Assembly: GCF_014646215.1 (NCBI RefSeq)
Contig: NZ_BMNA01000004.1
Coordinates: 586,125 to 650,124 of the forward strand
DNA from: Nakamurella endophytica
GTDB taxonomy: Bacteria > Actinomycetota > Actinomycetes > Mycobacteriales > Nakamurellaceae
Length of the DNA stretch: 64,000 nt
Direction: 5' to 3'
The notes beneath the pieces were generated by a model. It ran no database searches. It was not told where the DNA came from and saw only the letters and a list, made by a program, of their open reading frames with translations. Made by a program: the position numbers and the translations under genes. Positions 26,465-35,381 of the stretch are shown piece by piece. Position 1 is the first letter of the stretch. Each line of letters opens with the position of its first letter.

Positions 26465-27301
26465 TCAGCCCTGGAGCTTGGCGCACGAAGGGATCTTCTG
26501 GATGGCCTGCTCGGTCTCCGGCGTCAGCTGGATGGCGGTGGAGGCCGACTGCAGGTCGGTCCCCAGGGAGCCGATCGAGCTGGTGATCTTGGAGGCCGGC
26601 TCGGAGGCGACCTTCTTGGCGGTGGCCGTGAACTTCGGGCCCAGCTCGGTGAAGGTCTTGATGATCTGCTCGGCGAACTTGTCCCCGCCCTGGAAGGTGG
26701 GCGGCGGCAGGTCGCGGACGGCGTCGGCGGTCTCGGTCATCGTGGCGCCGAGACCCTGGTACAGCTTGACGACCGCGGCCTTGGCCGTCTCCGGGCTGGA
26801 ACCGCTGCCGCCCAGGTCGGACGCGGACTTGATCTGCTCGACGAACGGCGCCGCGGTGGTGCAGAACTTGTCGAACCAGGCGGTGCTCTGCTCGTCGAGC
26901 TGACCCGACGTGTCACCGGCGGTGGACTCGCTGGTGGACGACTCGTCGGTGCGGTCCGAAGTGCTGTCCTCGCTGCTGGTGTCCGAGTCCTCGCTGCTGG
27001 AGTCGGTGCTCTCGCTGCTCTCGCTGCTGGAGTCGGTGCTCTCGCTGCTGGAGTCGGTGCTCTCCGTGCTCTCCGTGCTCTCCGTGCTCTCGGTGCTCTC
27101 GGTGCTCGAGTCGGTGCTCTCGGTGCTCTCGGTGGACGAGTCGCTGCTGGACGTGCCGGCCGCCGTGCTGCTGTCGCTGCTGGACGCCACCGTCGACGTG
27201 GTGCTGGAGGCGATGGTGGGACTGCCGGCCGAGTTCGACCCACAGCCCACGAGCAGGACGGCGGCGCCCGCGAGGGCGACGGCGATGCTGGTGCGCTTCA
27301 T
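26465..27301 (-). CDS. Putative lipoprotein with Ser/Thr/Glu repeat stalk
   Basis: 278 aa, starting MKRTSIAVALAGAAVLLVGC with a clear lipobox, then about 110 residues of ESTESTDSSSE-type repeats forming an acidic, flexible stalk, and a C-terminal domain (STAWFDKFCTTAAPFVEQI ... AIQKIPSCAKLQG) of about 150 residues with two conserved cysteines. ATG 27301 is preceded on the - strand by AGGGAATCCCCTCC. The downstream gene at 25347 is a diverged copy. It is probably an exported cell-surface protein whose stalk spans the cell wall; the ligand is unknown. Confidence 0.8.
   Translation of the reverse strand: MKRTSIAVALAGAAVLLVGCGSNSAGSPTIASSTTSTVASSSDSSTAAGTSSSDSSTESTESTDSSTESTESTESTESTESTDSSSESTDSSSESSESTDSSSEDSDTSSEDSTSDRTDESSTSESTAGDTSGQLDEQSTAWFDKFCTTAAPFVEQIKSASDLGGSGSSPETAKAAVVKLYQGLGATMTETADAVRDLPPPTFQGGDKFAEQIIKTFTELGPKFTATAKKVASEPASKITSSIGSLGTDLQSASTAIQLTPETEQAIQKIPSCAKLQG
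26985..27145. repeat. Serine/threonine/glutamate-coding tandem repeat
   Basis: DNA repeat built from GAGTCGGTGCTCTCG-like and GTGCTCTCC-like units within the lipoprotein gene, encoding the STES/STDSSSE stalk. Such repeats are prone to length change by slippage. Confidence 0.75.
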
Positions 27302-27506
27302 GGAGGGGATTCCCTTTCGATTGGTGCAGTCGGCCGGCCGGTGCGGCGCCGACCCTGTGGACCTGTCGGGCCCAGGTTCGACGTCGGCCTCGGCCCTCCG
27401 GATCCCGTGCCGGCGGACTTTCTCGATCTCGCTCGAGGTCTCCGGCGGCGACACGGTAGCAAGCGATCCGGACGGCGCGGGAGCTGTCGGACGAACCGCG
27501 ACAGCA

Positions 27507-27534
27507 AAGGCCACCGGCGTTCGCCGGTGGCCTT
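27507..27534 (-). terminator. Intrinsic terminator downstream of the pyrophosphatase gene
   Basis: 12-bp perfect stem AAGGCCACCGGC/GCCGGTGGCCTT with a 4-nt loop, 30 bp past the stop at 27564. On the - strand it is followed by TTTGCTGT. It isolates hppA from the lipoprotein genes. Confidence 0.75.
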
Positions 27535-27563
27535 CGCTGTCGACCGCTGCCGCGGGGCCTCCC

Positions 27564-29825
27564 TCAGGCCTCGAGCCGGGAGGCGCGTCGCTTGGACACG
27601 ATCACCGCGGCCGCGATGATCGCGACGGCGACCAGCGCGATGACGATCCGCACCGCGGTGTTGGAGCTGCTGCCCACCGTCAGCGTGACGACGGCCGGAG
27701 CGATGAGCACGGAGACCAGGTTCATCACCTTGATCAGCGGGTTGATGGCCGGGCCGGCGGTGTCCTTGAACGGGTCGCCCACGGTGTCGCCGATGACCGT
27801 CGCCGCGTGCGCGTCCGACCCCTTGCCGCCGTAGTTGCCGTCCTCGACGAGCTTCTTGGCGTTGTCCCAGGAGCCGCCGGAGTTCGCCAGGAAGACGGCC
27901 ATCAGGGTTCCGGTGCCGATGGCACCGGCCAGGTACCCGGCGAGGGCGCCGGTCCCGAGGCCGAAGCCGACCGCGATCGGCGCGAACACCGCCAGCAGGC
28001 CCGGGGTGGCGAGTTCCCGCAGCGAGTCGCGGGTCACGATGTCGACGACCCGGCCGTACTCGGGACGCGCGGTGCCCTCCATGATCCCGGCAATCTCCCG
28101 GAACTGCCGGCGCACCTCGTACACGACGGCGCCCGCCGCGCGGGACACCGCGTTGACCGCGAGACCGGAGAACAGGAACACCACCGCGGCGCCGAGCAGC
28201 ACACCGACGAGGGTGTTGGGGCTGACGATGTTGCTGACGAAGGACGCCATGCCGTCCGCAGCGTCGGCCGCGGCCTCGCCGGCGGAGGCCAGCGCGTTGG
28301 CGATCGCGTTCGAGTACGAGCCGAACAGGGCCGTGGCGGCCAGCACCGCGGTGGCGATGGCGATGCCCTTGGTGATGGCCTTGGTGGTGTTGCCCACCGC
28401 GTCGAGGTCGGTGAGGATCTGCGCGCCCTGCGGCGAGACCTCGCCGCTCATCTCGGCGACGCCCTGGGCGTTGTCCGAGATCGGCCCGAAGGTGTCCATC
28501 GCGACGATGACGCCGACGGTGGTCAGCAGGCCGCAGCCGGCCAGGGCGATGCAGAACAGCGCCACGAACAGCGACCCGGACAGCAGGAACGCGCCGTAGA
28601 CCGCGGCCGCGATCACCAGCGCGGTGTAGACGGCGGATTCGAACCCGACGGAGATACCGGACAGGATGACCGTCGCCGCGCCGGTGAGCGAGGTGCGGGC
28701 GACGTCCTGGGTGGGCTTCTTGTTGGTGTCGGTGAAGTAGCCGGTCAGCCACAGGATGACGGCGGCCAGCACGATGCCGATGATCACGGACACGAAGGCG
28801 ATGACGGCGGGGTTGCCCGCGATGCCGGCGAAGTTGTCGCCGAAGTCCGCGAAGTTCGACGGCAGGTAGGTAAAGGCGGCGATGGCGCACAGCACCGCGG
28901 AGATGCCGGCGGAGATGTAGAAGGAGCGGTTGATCGTCGCCAGGCCGCTCTCGTTCGCCCTAGCGCGGGTGATGTAGACGCCGATGATGGCGGTGAGGAT
29001 GCCGATGGCCGGGACGATCAGCGGGAAGACCAGGCCCTTGGCGCCGAACGCGGCGCTGCCGAGGATCAGCGAGGCCACCAGCGTCACCGCGTACGACTCG
29101 AACAGGTCCGCGGCCATGCCGGCGCAGTCGCCGACGTTGTCCCCGACGTTGTCCGCGATGGTGGCGGCGTTGCGGGGATCGTCCTCGGGGATGTTCTGCT
29201 CGACCTTGCCGACCAGGTCCGCCCCGACATCGGCGGCCTTGGTGAAGATGCCGCCGCCGACCCGCATGAACATGGCGAGCATCGCGGCGCCGAAGCCGAA
29301 GCCCTCGAGCACCCGCGGCGCGCCACCCACGTAGACCAGGACGACGAACGACGCGCCCAGCAGTCCGAGCCCGGTGGTCGCCAGACCGACCGTGCCGCCG
29401 GTACGAAAGGCGATCTGCATCGCCCGCTCCCGGCCCTCGGTGTTGGCCGCGGCCGCGACGCGCACGTTGGCCCGGGTCGCCAGCCACATGCCCGTGTAGC
29501 CGATGGCCGCCGAGAACGCCGCGCCGACCAGGAAGAAAATGGAACGCCCGATGCGCTCGCCGGCGCTGTCCGCCGGCAGCACGAACAGGAGCGCGAAGAC
29601 CACGACGACGAAGACGGCCAGCGTCCGGAACTGTCGTCCCAGGTAGGCGGAGGCGCCCTCCTGGACGGCCGCGGAGATCTCCTGCATCCGCGGTGTACCG
29701 GTCCCGGCCGCCAGCACCTGTGCTCGCAGGACCATGGCGATCGCCAGTGCGACGAGGGCGACGACACCGACGACGATGACGATCGTCCTGTCCGTCCCGG
29801 TGAAGGTGGGCACGAACGTGTCCAT
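27564..29825 (-). CDS. hppA: K+-independent proton-translocating membrane pyrophosphatase
   Basis: Multi-spanning (about 16 helices) enzyme of 753 aa that couples PPi hydrolysis to H+ export. The signature loops are visible: DVGADLVGKVEQNIPEDDP, NVGDNVGDCAGMAADLFESY, MDTFGPISDNAQGVAEMSG, GDTVGDPFKDTAGPAINPLIK. The residue after GNTT is Lys (AVGNTTKAITKG), which in family studies marks K+-independent H+-pumps, where K+-dependent forms have Ala. ATG 29825 starts MDTFVPTFTGTDRT with the first helix. It is monocistronic with a terminator behind it and a strong dyad at its putative transcription start. Confidence 0.96.
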   Translation of the reverse strand: MDTFVPTFTGTDRTIVIVVGVVALVALAIAMVLRAQVLAAGTGTPRMQEISAAVQEGASAYLGRQFRTLAVFVVVVFALLFVLPADSAGERIGRSIFFLVGAAFSAAIGYTGMWLATRANVRVAAAANTEGRERAMQIAFRTGGTVGLATTGLGLLGASFVVLVYVGGAPRVLEGFGFGAAMLAMFMRVGGGIFTKAADVGADLVGKVEQNIPEDDPRNAATIADNVGDNVGDCAGMAADLFESYAVTLVASLILGSAAFGAKGLVFPLIVPAIGILTAIIGVYITRARANESGLATINRSFYISAGISAVLCAIAAFTYLPSNFADFGDNFAGIAGNPAVIAFVSVIIGIVLAAVILWLTGYFTDTNKKPTQDVARTSLTGAATVILSGISVGFESAVYTALVIAAAVYGAFLLSGSLFVALFCIALAGCGLLTTVGVIVAMDTFGPISDNAQGVAEMSGEVSPQGAQILTDLDAVGNTTKAITKGIAIATAVLAATALFGSYSNAIANALASAGEAAADAADGMASFVSNIVSPNTLVGVLLGAAVVFLFSGLAVNAVSRAAGAVVYEVRRQFREIAGIMEGTARPEYGRVVDIVTRDSLRELATPGLLAVFAPIAVGFGLGTGALAGYLAGAIGTGTLMAVFLANSGGSWDNAKKLVEDGNYGGKGSDAHAATVIGDTVGDPFKDTAGPAINPLIKVMNLVSVLIAPAVVTLTVGSSSNTAVRIVIALVAVAIIAAAVIVSKRRASRLEA

Positions 29826-29890
29826 GGAGCTCCTGATCTGTGCAGAGGCCTCCGGCCTCGCTGGGCACGGACCGGCGCTGGTTCGGGCGA

Positions 29891-29932
29891 GCATCACGGC
29901 CGGGTGATCAGGCCGTGATGCGGCACACTCTA
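29891..29932 (-). promoter_or_regulatory. hppA promoter with an 11-bp perfect dyad at the expected start of transcription
   Basis: On the - strand TAGAGT (29927-29932) reads as a -10 box, with TGACTT about 18 nt upstream as a possible -35. Immediately downstream is the perfect inverted repeat GCATCACGGCC/GGCCGTGATGC (29891-29921, 9-nt spacer). The dyad begins at about +1, so it is either an operator or a 5'-terminal mRNA stem. Confidence 0.6.
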
Positions 29933-30101
29933 AAGGACGCGGTGAGCCCGAAGTCACACTGGGTTGCGACGCTCCGCGGAGAGTCGCGACACACCTCGAT
30001 TCCGTCGTCCGGGGCGATGTTCGGACAAGCGTTCGGGTGAAGTCGCTGCGCGGTGGCCCGGAGATGTCGGTCCGCGGGCATCGGGGCACCACACTGTTGC
30101 C

Positions 30102-32714
30102 GTGACATCCGGTCCCGTCTCCCGCGCCGCCGCGACGGCGGCGGCCGCGGCCGGCGGGAGCACGTCCGACGCCGGGCGGCGCCGTCCCGGGCCTGCGGGT
30201 GCGGTCGGGGCGGGCGGCGACGTCGGGACGGACCCCCGGGTGGGCCCGGTCGTGCCGGATGCCCGCGCCTCGGCCCCGCCGGACACCCCGCTGGACCGCC
30301 TGTTGCGGCGGCTCCCCACGGGCGACGGGTCGCCGGTCACCCATGTCGAGCGGCTCCCGGCCCGCGAGGGGCGCACGGCGGACTGGCCGGCGTGGGTACC
30401 CGTCGAGCTGCGGACCGCGCTGCGGGAACGGCACGTGCTGCAGCCGTGGACGCACCAGGTCGAGACGGCCGACCTGGCCCACGCCGGTGTGCACGTGGTG
30501 GTCTCGACCGGGACGGCGTCGGGCAAGTCGCTGAGCTACCAGCTGCCCGTGCTGAGCGAGCTGCTGACCGACGACCGGGCCACCGCCCTCTACCTGGCGC
30601 CGACCAAGGCGCTCGGCGTCGACCAGCTCGGGTCGGTGGAGAGCCTGGGCCTGCCGGGCATCCGTGCGGCGCGGTACGACGGTGACACCCCGCAGGGCGA
30701 GCGCGACTGGGCCAGGGAGCACGCCCGGCTGCTGGTCACCAACCCGGACATGCTGCACCGGCGGCTGCTCCCCGGCCACGACCGGTGGCTGCGGCTGCTG
30801 CGCAATCTGCGGTTCGTGGTGGTCGACGAGTGCCATGCCTACCGCGGCGTCTTCGGTTCGCACGTCGCGTTGGTGCTGCGCCGGCTGCGACGAGTGGCCG
30901 CCCGGTACGGCTCCGCCCCGGTGTTCGTCCTCGCGTCCGCGACGGTGGCGGATCCGGCCGGCGCCGCCGGACGGCTCGTCGGTGCGCCGGTCCGGGCGGT
31001 GACCGAGGACGGCTCGCCGTCCGCCGGCGCCGACTTCGTCCTGTGGGAACCGCCGGTGGTGCCGGACCTCGCCGGCGAGGTCGGGGCGCCGGTGCGCCGG
31101 TCCGCTCCCGCGGAGGCGGCGCACCTGCTGGCCGACCTCGTCGCGGACGGCGCCCGCACGCTGGCCTTCGTCCGGTCCCGGCACGGGGTCGAGCAGACCG
31201 CGCTGACCGCCGCCCGCCGGCTGACCCAGTCGCGCCCGGACCTGGCCGGATCCGTCGCCGCGTACCGGGGCGGATACCTGCCCGAGGAGCGACGCCAGCT
31301 CGAGCGGTCGCTGGTGCGGGGCGAGCTGCTGGGTCTGGCCACCACCAACGCGCTCGAGCTGGGTGTGGACATCGCCGGCCTGGACGCGGCGGTGCTGGCC
31401 GGCTATCCGGGGACGCTGGCATCGGTGTGGCAGCAGGCCGGCCGGGCAGGACGTGGCCGGTCGCGGGCGCTGGTGGTCTTCGTCGCCCGCGAGGACCCGC
31501 TGGACACCTACCTGGTGCACCACCCCGGCGCGCTGTTCGGGCGGCCGGTGGAGGCCACGGTCATCGACCCGACGAACCCGGTCGTCCTGGCCGGCCAGTT
31601 GAGCTGCGCCGCCGCCGAGCACCACCTCGACGAGGCGGACGTCGACCTGTTCGGCGGCTCGGAGGTGGTGCTGCCGGTGCTCGAGGACCTGGTGCGGTCG
31701 AAGGTGCTCCGGCAGCGGCCCACCGGTTGGTACCGGGTCGACCCGCGGCCGCCGGCCGAGCGGGTCGACCTGCGCGGATCGGGCGGCGGCCAGGTGTCCG
31801 TGGTCGACGCGGACACCGCCCGACTCCTCGGCACTGTCGACCACGGGCGTGCGCCGTCGGCCGTCCACCCCGGCGCGGTGCACCTGCACCGTGGCGAGCC
31901 GTACACCGTCCTGGATCTCGACCTCGAGGACGGGGTGGCGCTGGTGCGGGCCGACCGGCCCGACTGGACGACGCTCGCCCGCTCGGTGTCGACGGTGTCG
32001 CTGACCGGGGTACATCGGGCGAACAGCCTGGGCGGCGGCGTGACCGTGGGCCTCGGTCCGGTGCGGGTGACCGAGCAGGTCGTCGGCTACCTGCGCCGGC
32101 GGCCCACCGGGGAGGTGATCGACGTCCTCGGTCTCGACATGCCCGAGCACGAGCTCTCCAGCAGGGCGGTCTGGTACGCGATCGAACCGCAGTCGCTCAC
32201 CCGGGCTGGCCTGTCCGAGGCGCGCATCCCCGGCGCGCTGCACGCCGCCGAGCACGCAGCCATCGGCCTGCTGCCGCTGTTCGCCGGCTGTGACCGGTGG
32301 GACATCGGCGGGCTGTCGACCCGGGTCCATCCCGACACCGGCCAACCCACCGTCATCGTCTACGACGGCGTCCAGGGCGGCGCGGGCTTCGCGGCCCGCG
32401 GCTTCGACGTGCTCTACCAGTGGCTGTCCGCGGTGCGGGCGGCGGTGGCCGGGTGCGGCTGCGCCGCCGGCTGCCCGTCCTGCGTGCAGTCGCCCAAGTG
32501 CGGGAACGGGAACCACCCCCTCGACAAGTCCGGTGCGGTGACGGTGCTGCAACTGGTCCTCTCGGCCCTGGAGACCTCGGCCGTCGAGGCGCCACCGGAC
32601 CCGACCGACGACGTCCTGGCCGCGGGTGGCCTCGGGACGGCGGCGACCGACCTGCATCCCGAGGCCGGGGACGGCGAGGACGGGACGAGCGCTGCGGGAG
32701 GCAGCGCCGCCTGA
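30102..32714 (+). CDS. DEAD/DEAH-box helicase with C-terminal DUF1998 zinc domain
   Basis: Superfamily 2 helicase (870 aa) like Rv3649 and the MrfA group that acts in DNA repair. Motif I is VSTGTASGKSLSYQLP, Ia YLAPTKALG, II VVVDECHAY, III LASATVADP, V NALELGVDIAGLDAAV and VI QQAGRAGRGRSRALVVFV. The C-terminus has four zinc cysteines in CGCAAGCPSCVQSPKCGNGN, the DUF1998 signature. A Gly/Ala-rich N-terminal arm of about 65 residues precedes the domain. GTG 30102 is preferred, with a weak leaderless box CACACT 6 nt before; an upstream in-frame reading is unlike coding sequence. It is divergent from hppA and converges with the Tad operon. Confidence 0.92.
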   Translation: MTSGPVSRAAATAAAAAGGSTSDAGRRRPGPAGAVGAGGDVGTDPRVGPVVPDARASAPPDTPLDRLLRRLPTGDGSPVTHVERLPAREGRTADWPAWVPVELRTALRERHVLQPWTHQVETADLAHAGVHVVVSTGTASGKSLSYQLPVLSELLTDDRATALYLAPTKALGVDQLGSVESLGLPGIRAARYDGDTPQGERDWAREHARLLVTNPDMLHRRLLPGHDRWLRLLRNLRFVVVDECHAYRGVFGSHVALVLRRLRRVAARYGSAPVFVLASATVADPAGAAGRLVGAPVRAVTEDGSPSAGADFVLWEPPVVPDLAGEVGAPVRRSAPAEAAHLLADLVADGARTLAFVRSRHGVEQTALTAARRLTQSRPDLAGSVAAYRGGYLPEERRQLERSLVRGELLGLATTNALELGVDIAGLDAAVLAGYPGTLASVWQQAGRAGRGRSRALVVFVAREDPLDTYLVHHPGALFGRPVEATVIDPTNPVVLAGQLSCAAAEHHLDEADVDLFGGSEVVLPVLEDLVRSKVLRQRPTGWYRVDPRPPAERVDLRGSGGGQVSVVDADTARLLGTVDHGRAPSAVHPGAVHLHRGEPYTVLDLDLEDGVALVRADRPDWTTLARSVSTVSLTGVHRANSLGGGVTVGLGPVRVTEQVVGYLRRRPTGEVIDVLGLDMPEHELSSRAVWYAIEPQSLTRAGLSEARIPGALHAAEHAAIGLLPLFAGCDRWDIGGLSTRVHPDTGQPTVIVYDGVQGGAGFAARGFDVLYQWLSAVRAAVAGCGCAAGCPSCVQSPKCGNGNHPLDKSGAVTVLQLVLSALETSAVEAPPDPTDDVLAAGGLGTAATDLHPEAGDGEDGTSAAGGSAA

Positions 32715-32802
32715 CGCCGGGACGGCGCCCGGTGTGCCCGGTGCGGCGAGGAGCCCGCGCGGGGTTCGCGACGGCGACCGCCGCTGCGGCCGTGGCCGGC
32801 GC

Positions 32803-33192
32803 TCACGGGGCGGTCACCGGACCTGCCCGGGCGCGCCCGACGACCGTCGCACTCAGCACGCCGACCGCGGCGGCAGCCTCCGCCCGGACGACCACGTCCC
32901 AGCCCTGCAGGTCGCACTCGACCAACCGGGCGCCGTTGCGGGCCACCAGGGCCGACGCGGCGCTGCAGGCCGCGGCCGCTCCGTCCAGGACCTTCGCCGC
33001 ACCGGCCAGCGCCCCGAGGTCCGCGGCCGCCTCCGCCCGGTGCCGGGCGATGGCGGCAGCCCCGAGGTGCACGAGCACCCCGGTCAGGGCGATCAGCACC
33101 GTCATCGCCACCGCGGCCGGGATGGTGGCGACGCCGGCGTCGGAGGGCAGGCACCGGTCGGACCGCACGCGGACGGCAGCGCTGCGGGTCAC
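32803..33192 (-). CDS. TadG-like pseudopilin/secretion-neighbourhood protein (Rv3654c-like)
   Basis: 129-residue protein with one N-terminal hydrophobic helix preceded by DAGVATIPAAVAM and then an Ala-rich domain with RHRAEAAADLGALAGAAK, the usual core of TadE/TadG-like proteins in the helicase/secretion neighbourhood. It is last gene of the Tad operon. GTG 33192 overlaps the upstream TadE stop (GTGA). Likely exported and assembled with the pilus-like apparatus. Confidence 0.82.
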   Translation of the reverse strand: MTRSAAVRVRSDRCLPSDAGVATIPAAVAMTVLIALTGVLVHLGAAAIARHRAEAAADLGALAGAAKVLDGAAAACSAASALVARNGARLVECDLQGWDVVVRAEAAAAVGVLSATVVGRARAGPVTAP

Positions 33193-33572
33193 GACGGGGC
33201 ACCGTCGTCGACGGCGTCCTCCCGGGCGGCCACGGCCGCGGCCCGGAGCCGGACGCCGGGCAGCAGCCCACCGACCGCCCCCACCGAGACGTCCGCTGTC
33301 ACCAGATCACCGGTCACCGAGAGGCCGAGCACCGCGCCGGACGGCGCCAGCTGAGCGACGGCCTGCCGCGCTGCCGCCTCGTCGCCGCGACCGGCCAGGC
33401 GAGCAGCCTCGCGCGCCGCGTCGGTGCACCGCAGCTGCCCGAGGACACAGGCGAGGCCGGCCAGGCAGCCGGCCAGCACGACGACCAGCGCCGCCAGCGC
33501 GACGGCGGCCTCGACCGTCACACCGCCCCGGTCACCGACCCGCCCGTCCGCACCGACCGGCGCCCCGCTCAC
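33189..33572 (-). CDS. TadE-like pseudopilin (Rv3655c-like)
   Basis: 127-residue protein with the TadE-type start RGGVTVEAAVALAALVVVLAG, in which the Glu five residues into the hydrophobic stretch is the pilin-like feature, followed by CTDAAREAARLAGRGD. GTG 33572 overlaps the DUF4244 stop as GTGA. Part of the tightly coupled Tad operon. Confidence 0.85.
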   Translation of the reverse strand: MSGAPVGADGRVGDRGGVTVEAAVALAALVVVLAGCLAGLACVLGQLRCTDAAREAARLAGRGDEAAARQAVAQLAPSGAVLGLSVTGDLVTADVSVGAVGGLLPGVRLRAAAVAAREDAVDDGAPS

Positions 33573-33919
33573 AGCGAGGTGTGCAGGGCCGAGTTGATCA
33601 GGCTGGTCAGCCCGGACACCACCGAGTCACCGGTGACGATCTTGTACAGCACCGCGGCGAAGGCTGCGGCCACGATGGTCCCCACCGCGTACTCGACCGT
33701 GCTCATGCCCGCGTCGCCCGCCGGGGTCCCGCCGTCCTGGTCCGAGCCCTGGTCCCGAGCCGGAGTCGCAGCGCCTGCGCCCGTGTCGTCACCGTGGCCC
33801 AGGTCCAGCACGGCGGGCCCGGCGGGCGGCACCGGAGCCCGGCGCACCGGGACGCGTTCGCGGGACGCCGGGACCACGACGGCCCGCACCACCGGGGACC
33901 TGCGTTGTACTGCCACCAT
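33569..33919 (-). CDS. DUF4244 Flp pilin-like protein (Rv3656c-like)
   Basis: 116 aa. The C-terminal 45 residues read GDAGMSTVEYAVGTIVAAAFAAVLYKI, a Flp-type prepilin motif with the +5 Glu (STVEYA) and a single hydrophobic helix. The N-terminal 60 residues are a Pro/Gly/Arg-rich leader. ATG 33919 has a strong GGAGGAG 6 nt upstream. It is probably the major pilin-like subunit of this Tad system. No prepilin peptidase gene is in the window. Confidence 0.85.
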   Translation of the reverse strand: MVAVQRRSPVVRAVVVPASRERVPVRRAPVPPAGPAVLDLGHGDDTGAGAATPARDQGSDQDGGTPAGDAGMSTVEYAVGTIVAAAFAAVLYKIVTGDSVVSGLTSLINSALHTSL

Positions 33920-34370
33920 CTCGACTCCTCCTGTCCGGCACCGGCCGATCGGCCGGTCGTGGACCCAGCGTCGGCGCGGGCGCCGAGGCGGGCGAGCGCC
34001 CCCGACTCCGGTGTGGATGGCGGCAGCAGGTGGGGACAGGGGCGTGCGGGCACGTGCCCGGAGTGCCCGAACCGGCCGACGTCCGCACCTGCTCTGCGGT
34101 AGGGGTCGCCGACACAGGAAGCTCGTGGACACGGAGAGCTCTGGACACAGAGAAGAGGTCGGGTCGTCGACCGGTAGCCTCGGCCGCGACGGGGCGTCGG
34201 GGACCGCCGCGGAGGCAACCAGGCGTCCCGCCGGCGCTACCCGCTCAGCTCCGCCCGCCCGCACCGGAAGCGGCCGATGACGGCGGCCAGGAACGGCCGA
34301 CAGCCGCGGCCGGCGGTGACCGGCGTCGCTGCGAGCCGGCGGGCCGGCGGGTCGGCGCGTCGGACTCGGG
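33920..34370. other. Intergenic region inside the Tad locus
   Basis: 451 bp without a convincing gene, separating tadC from the pilin genes and probably holding the pilin promoter. It contains a direct repeat TGGACACRGAGA at 34126-34137 and 34142-34153 (16-bp period). Confidence 0.5.
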
Positions 34371-35381
34371 TCAGCCGATGCCCAGCGTGCCCAGCAGCCC
34401 GACCACCACCGGCGCGAGACCCAGGCACAGGAAGGCAGGGAGGAAGCAGACGGCCAGCGGGCCGGTCATGGCGATGGCGCCCCGGGCGGCCGCCTGCTCG
34501 GCGTCCTGGCGCATCCGGCGGCGCAGTTCCGCAGCGTGCTCGCGCACCGCGTCGGCGAGCACGGTGCCACCGGCGGCCGACCGCCGTGCCGCCGCGGCGA
34601 GTCCGGCCAGCTCGGCGTCTACGTCGGCCGGTGTCCACGCCACGGCGGCCGAAGCTCCCAACGCGTAGAGCGAGCCGACGGCGGACAGCGCGACCACCGG
34701 TGCGTCGCGGTCGGGCGCCGCCCACCGCCGGAGCAACGCCGCCGGCCGCGCGAGCCCACCGGCCGCTGCGGATGGACTGGCCCGTGCCCGCCACCGGACC
34801 CCTCGCGCGTCCGGTCGCCGACCGTGTCGCGGCTCGCGTTGCCTGCCGTGTCGCCGGTGGGCTGCCCGGTCGGCGGCCACGAGGCCGGACCCGTCGGGGC
34901 GCGGGACCCGGTCGAGTTCCGGGGAGCCACCCGACGGCGACGAGCCGGACCGCCGATCACCCGGATCGGAGACGGTGCCCCGTCCCGCCGGACCGACCTG
35001 CTCTGCGATGGCCAGCAGCGCCGGCCCGACCGCCATGCCGGCGTCCAGGCAGGCGGCCAGCAGGTCGGCGTGCACGGCGAGTTCCGCGCGCTCGTGGTTG
35101 CGCTGCACCCGCCCGGGTCGGACCGGCATCCGCAGCAGGACGCCGGCGACCGCGACCGCCGCCGTGGCGACCAGGAGCGCCGGCAACCCGGTCACCAACC
35201 CGGCCCCCAGCAACCCCGCCCCGCACCAGGCAGCCCGGCGCGCGGCGACCGGCAGGGCGGGATGTCGGGACGACGCCACCCTCCGGCGCGCCACGGCCGC
35301 CGGACCCGGCCACGCCCACAGCCCGAGCGCCCCCAGGAGCAGCGCGGCGCAGCCGGCGATCTGCCCCGGGTCGCCGGTCAC
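34371..35381 (-). CDS. Type II secretion F-domain protein, TadC-like
   Basis: 336-residue inner-membrane platform protein. Hydrophobic helices lie near the N-terminus (GCAALLLGALGLWAW) and at the C-terminus (PLAVCFLPAFLCLGLAPVVVGL). The T2SF helical core includes HAAELRRRMRQDAEQAAARGAIAM. Residues about 150-215 form an Arg/Gly/Ser-rich insert not expected in the family; it may be a linker between two T2SF half-domains. GTG 35381 overlaps the tadB stop as GTGA. Corresponds in position to Rv3657c. Confidence 0.82.
   Translation of the reverse strand: MTGDPGQIAGCAALLLGALGLWAWPGPAAVARRRVASSRHPALPVAARRAAWCGAGLLGAGLVTGLPALLVATAAVAVAGVLLRMPVRPGRVQRNHERAELAVHADLLAACLDAGMAVGPALLAIAEQVGPAGRGTVSDPGDRRSGSSPSGGSPELDRVPRPDGSGLVAADRAAHRRHGRQREPRHGRRPDARGVRWRARASPSAAAGGLARPAALLRRWAAPDRDAPVVALSAVGSLYALGASAAVAWTPADVDAELAGLAAAARRSAAGGTVLADAVREHAAELRRRMRQDAEQAAARGAIAMTGPLAVCFLPAFLCLGLAPVVVGLLGTLGIG

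Noticed and set aside
26985-27145. CRISPR-like array
   Set aside because: Repeat units are short, in frame and coding for a Ser/Thr/Glu stalk; there are no spacers and no cas genes.
26910-29918. A 1002-residue open frame on the + strand across the lipoprotein stalk and hppA
   Set aside because: It starts inside the Ser/Thr/Glu repeat and runs antisense to hppA, whose signature motifs are intact. It is a codon-bias artefact.
29826-32657. A - strand extension of hppA to 1697 residues
   Set aside because: The extension upstream of ATG 29825 is antisense to the helicase and has shadow composition. The pyrophosphatase family starts at the first helix just after ATG 29825.
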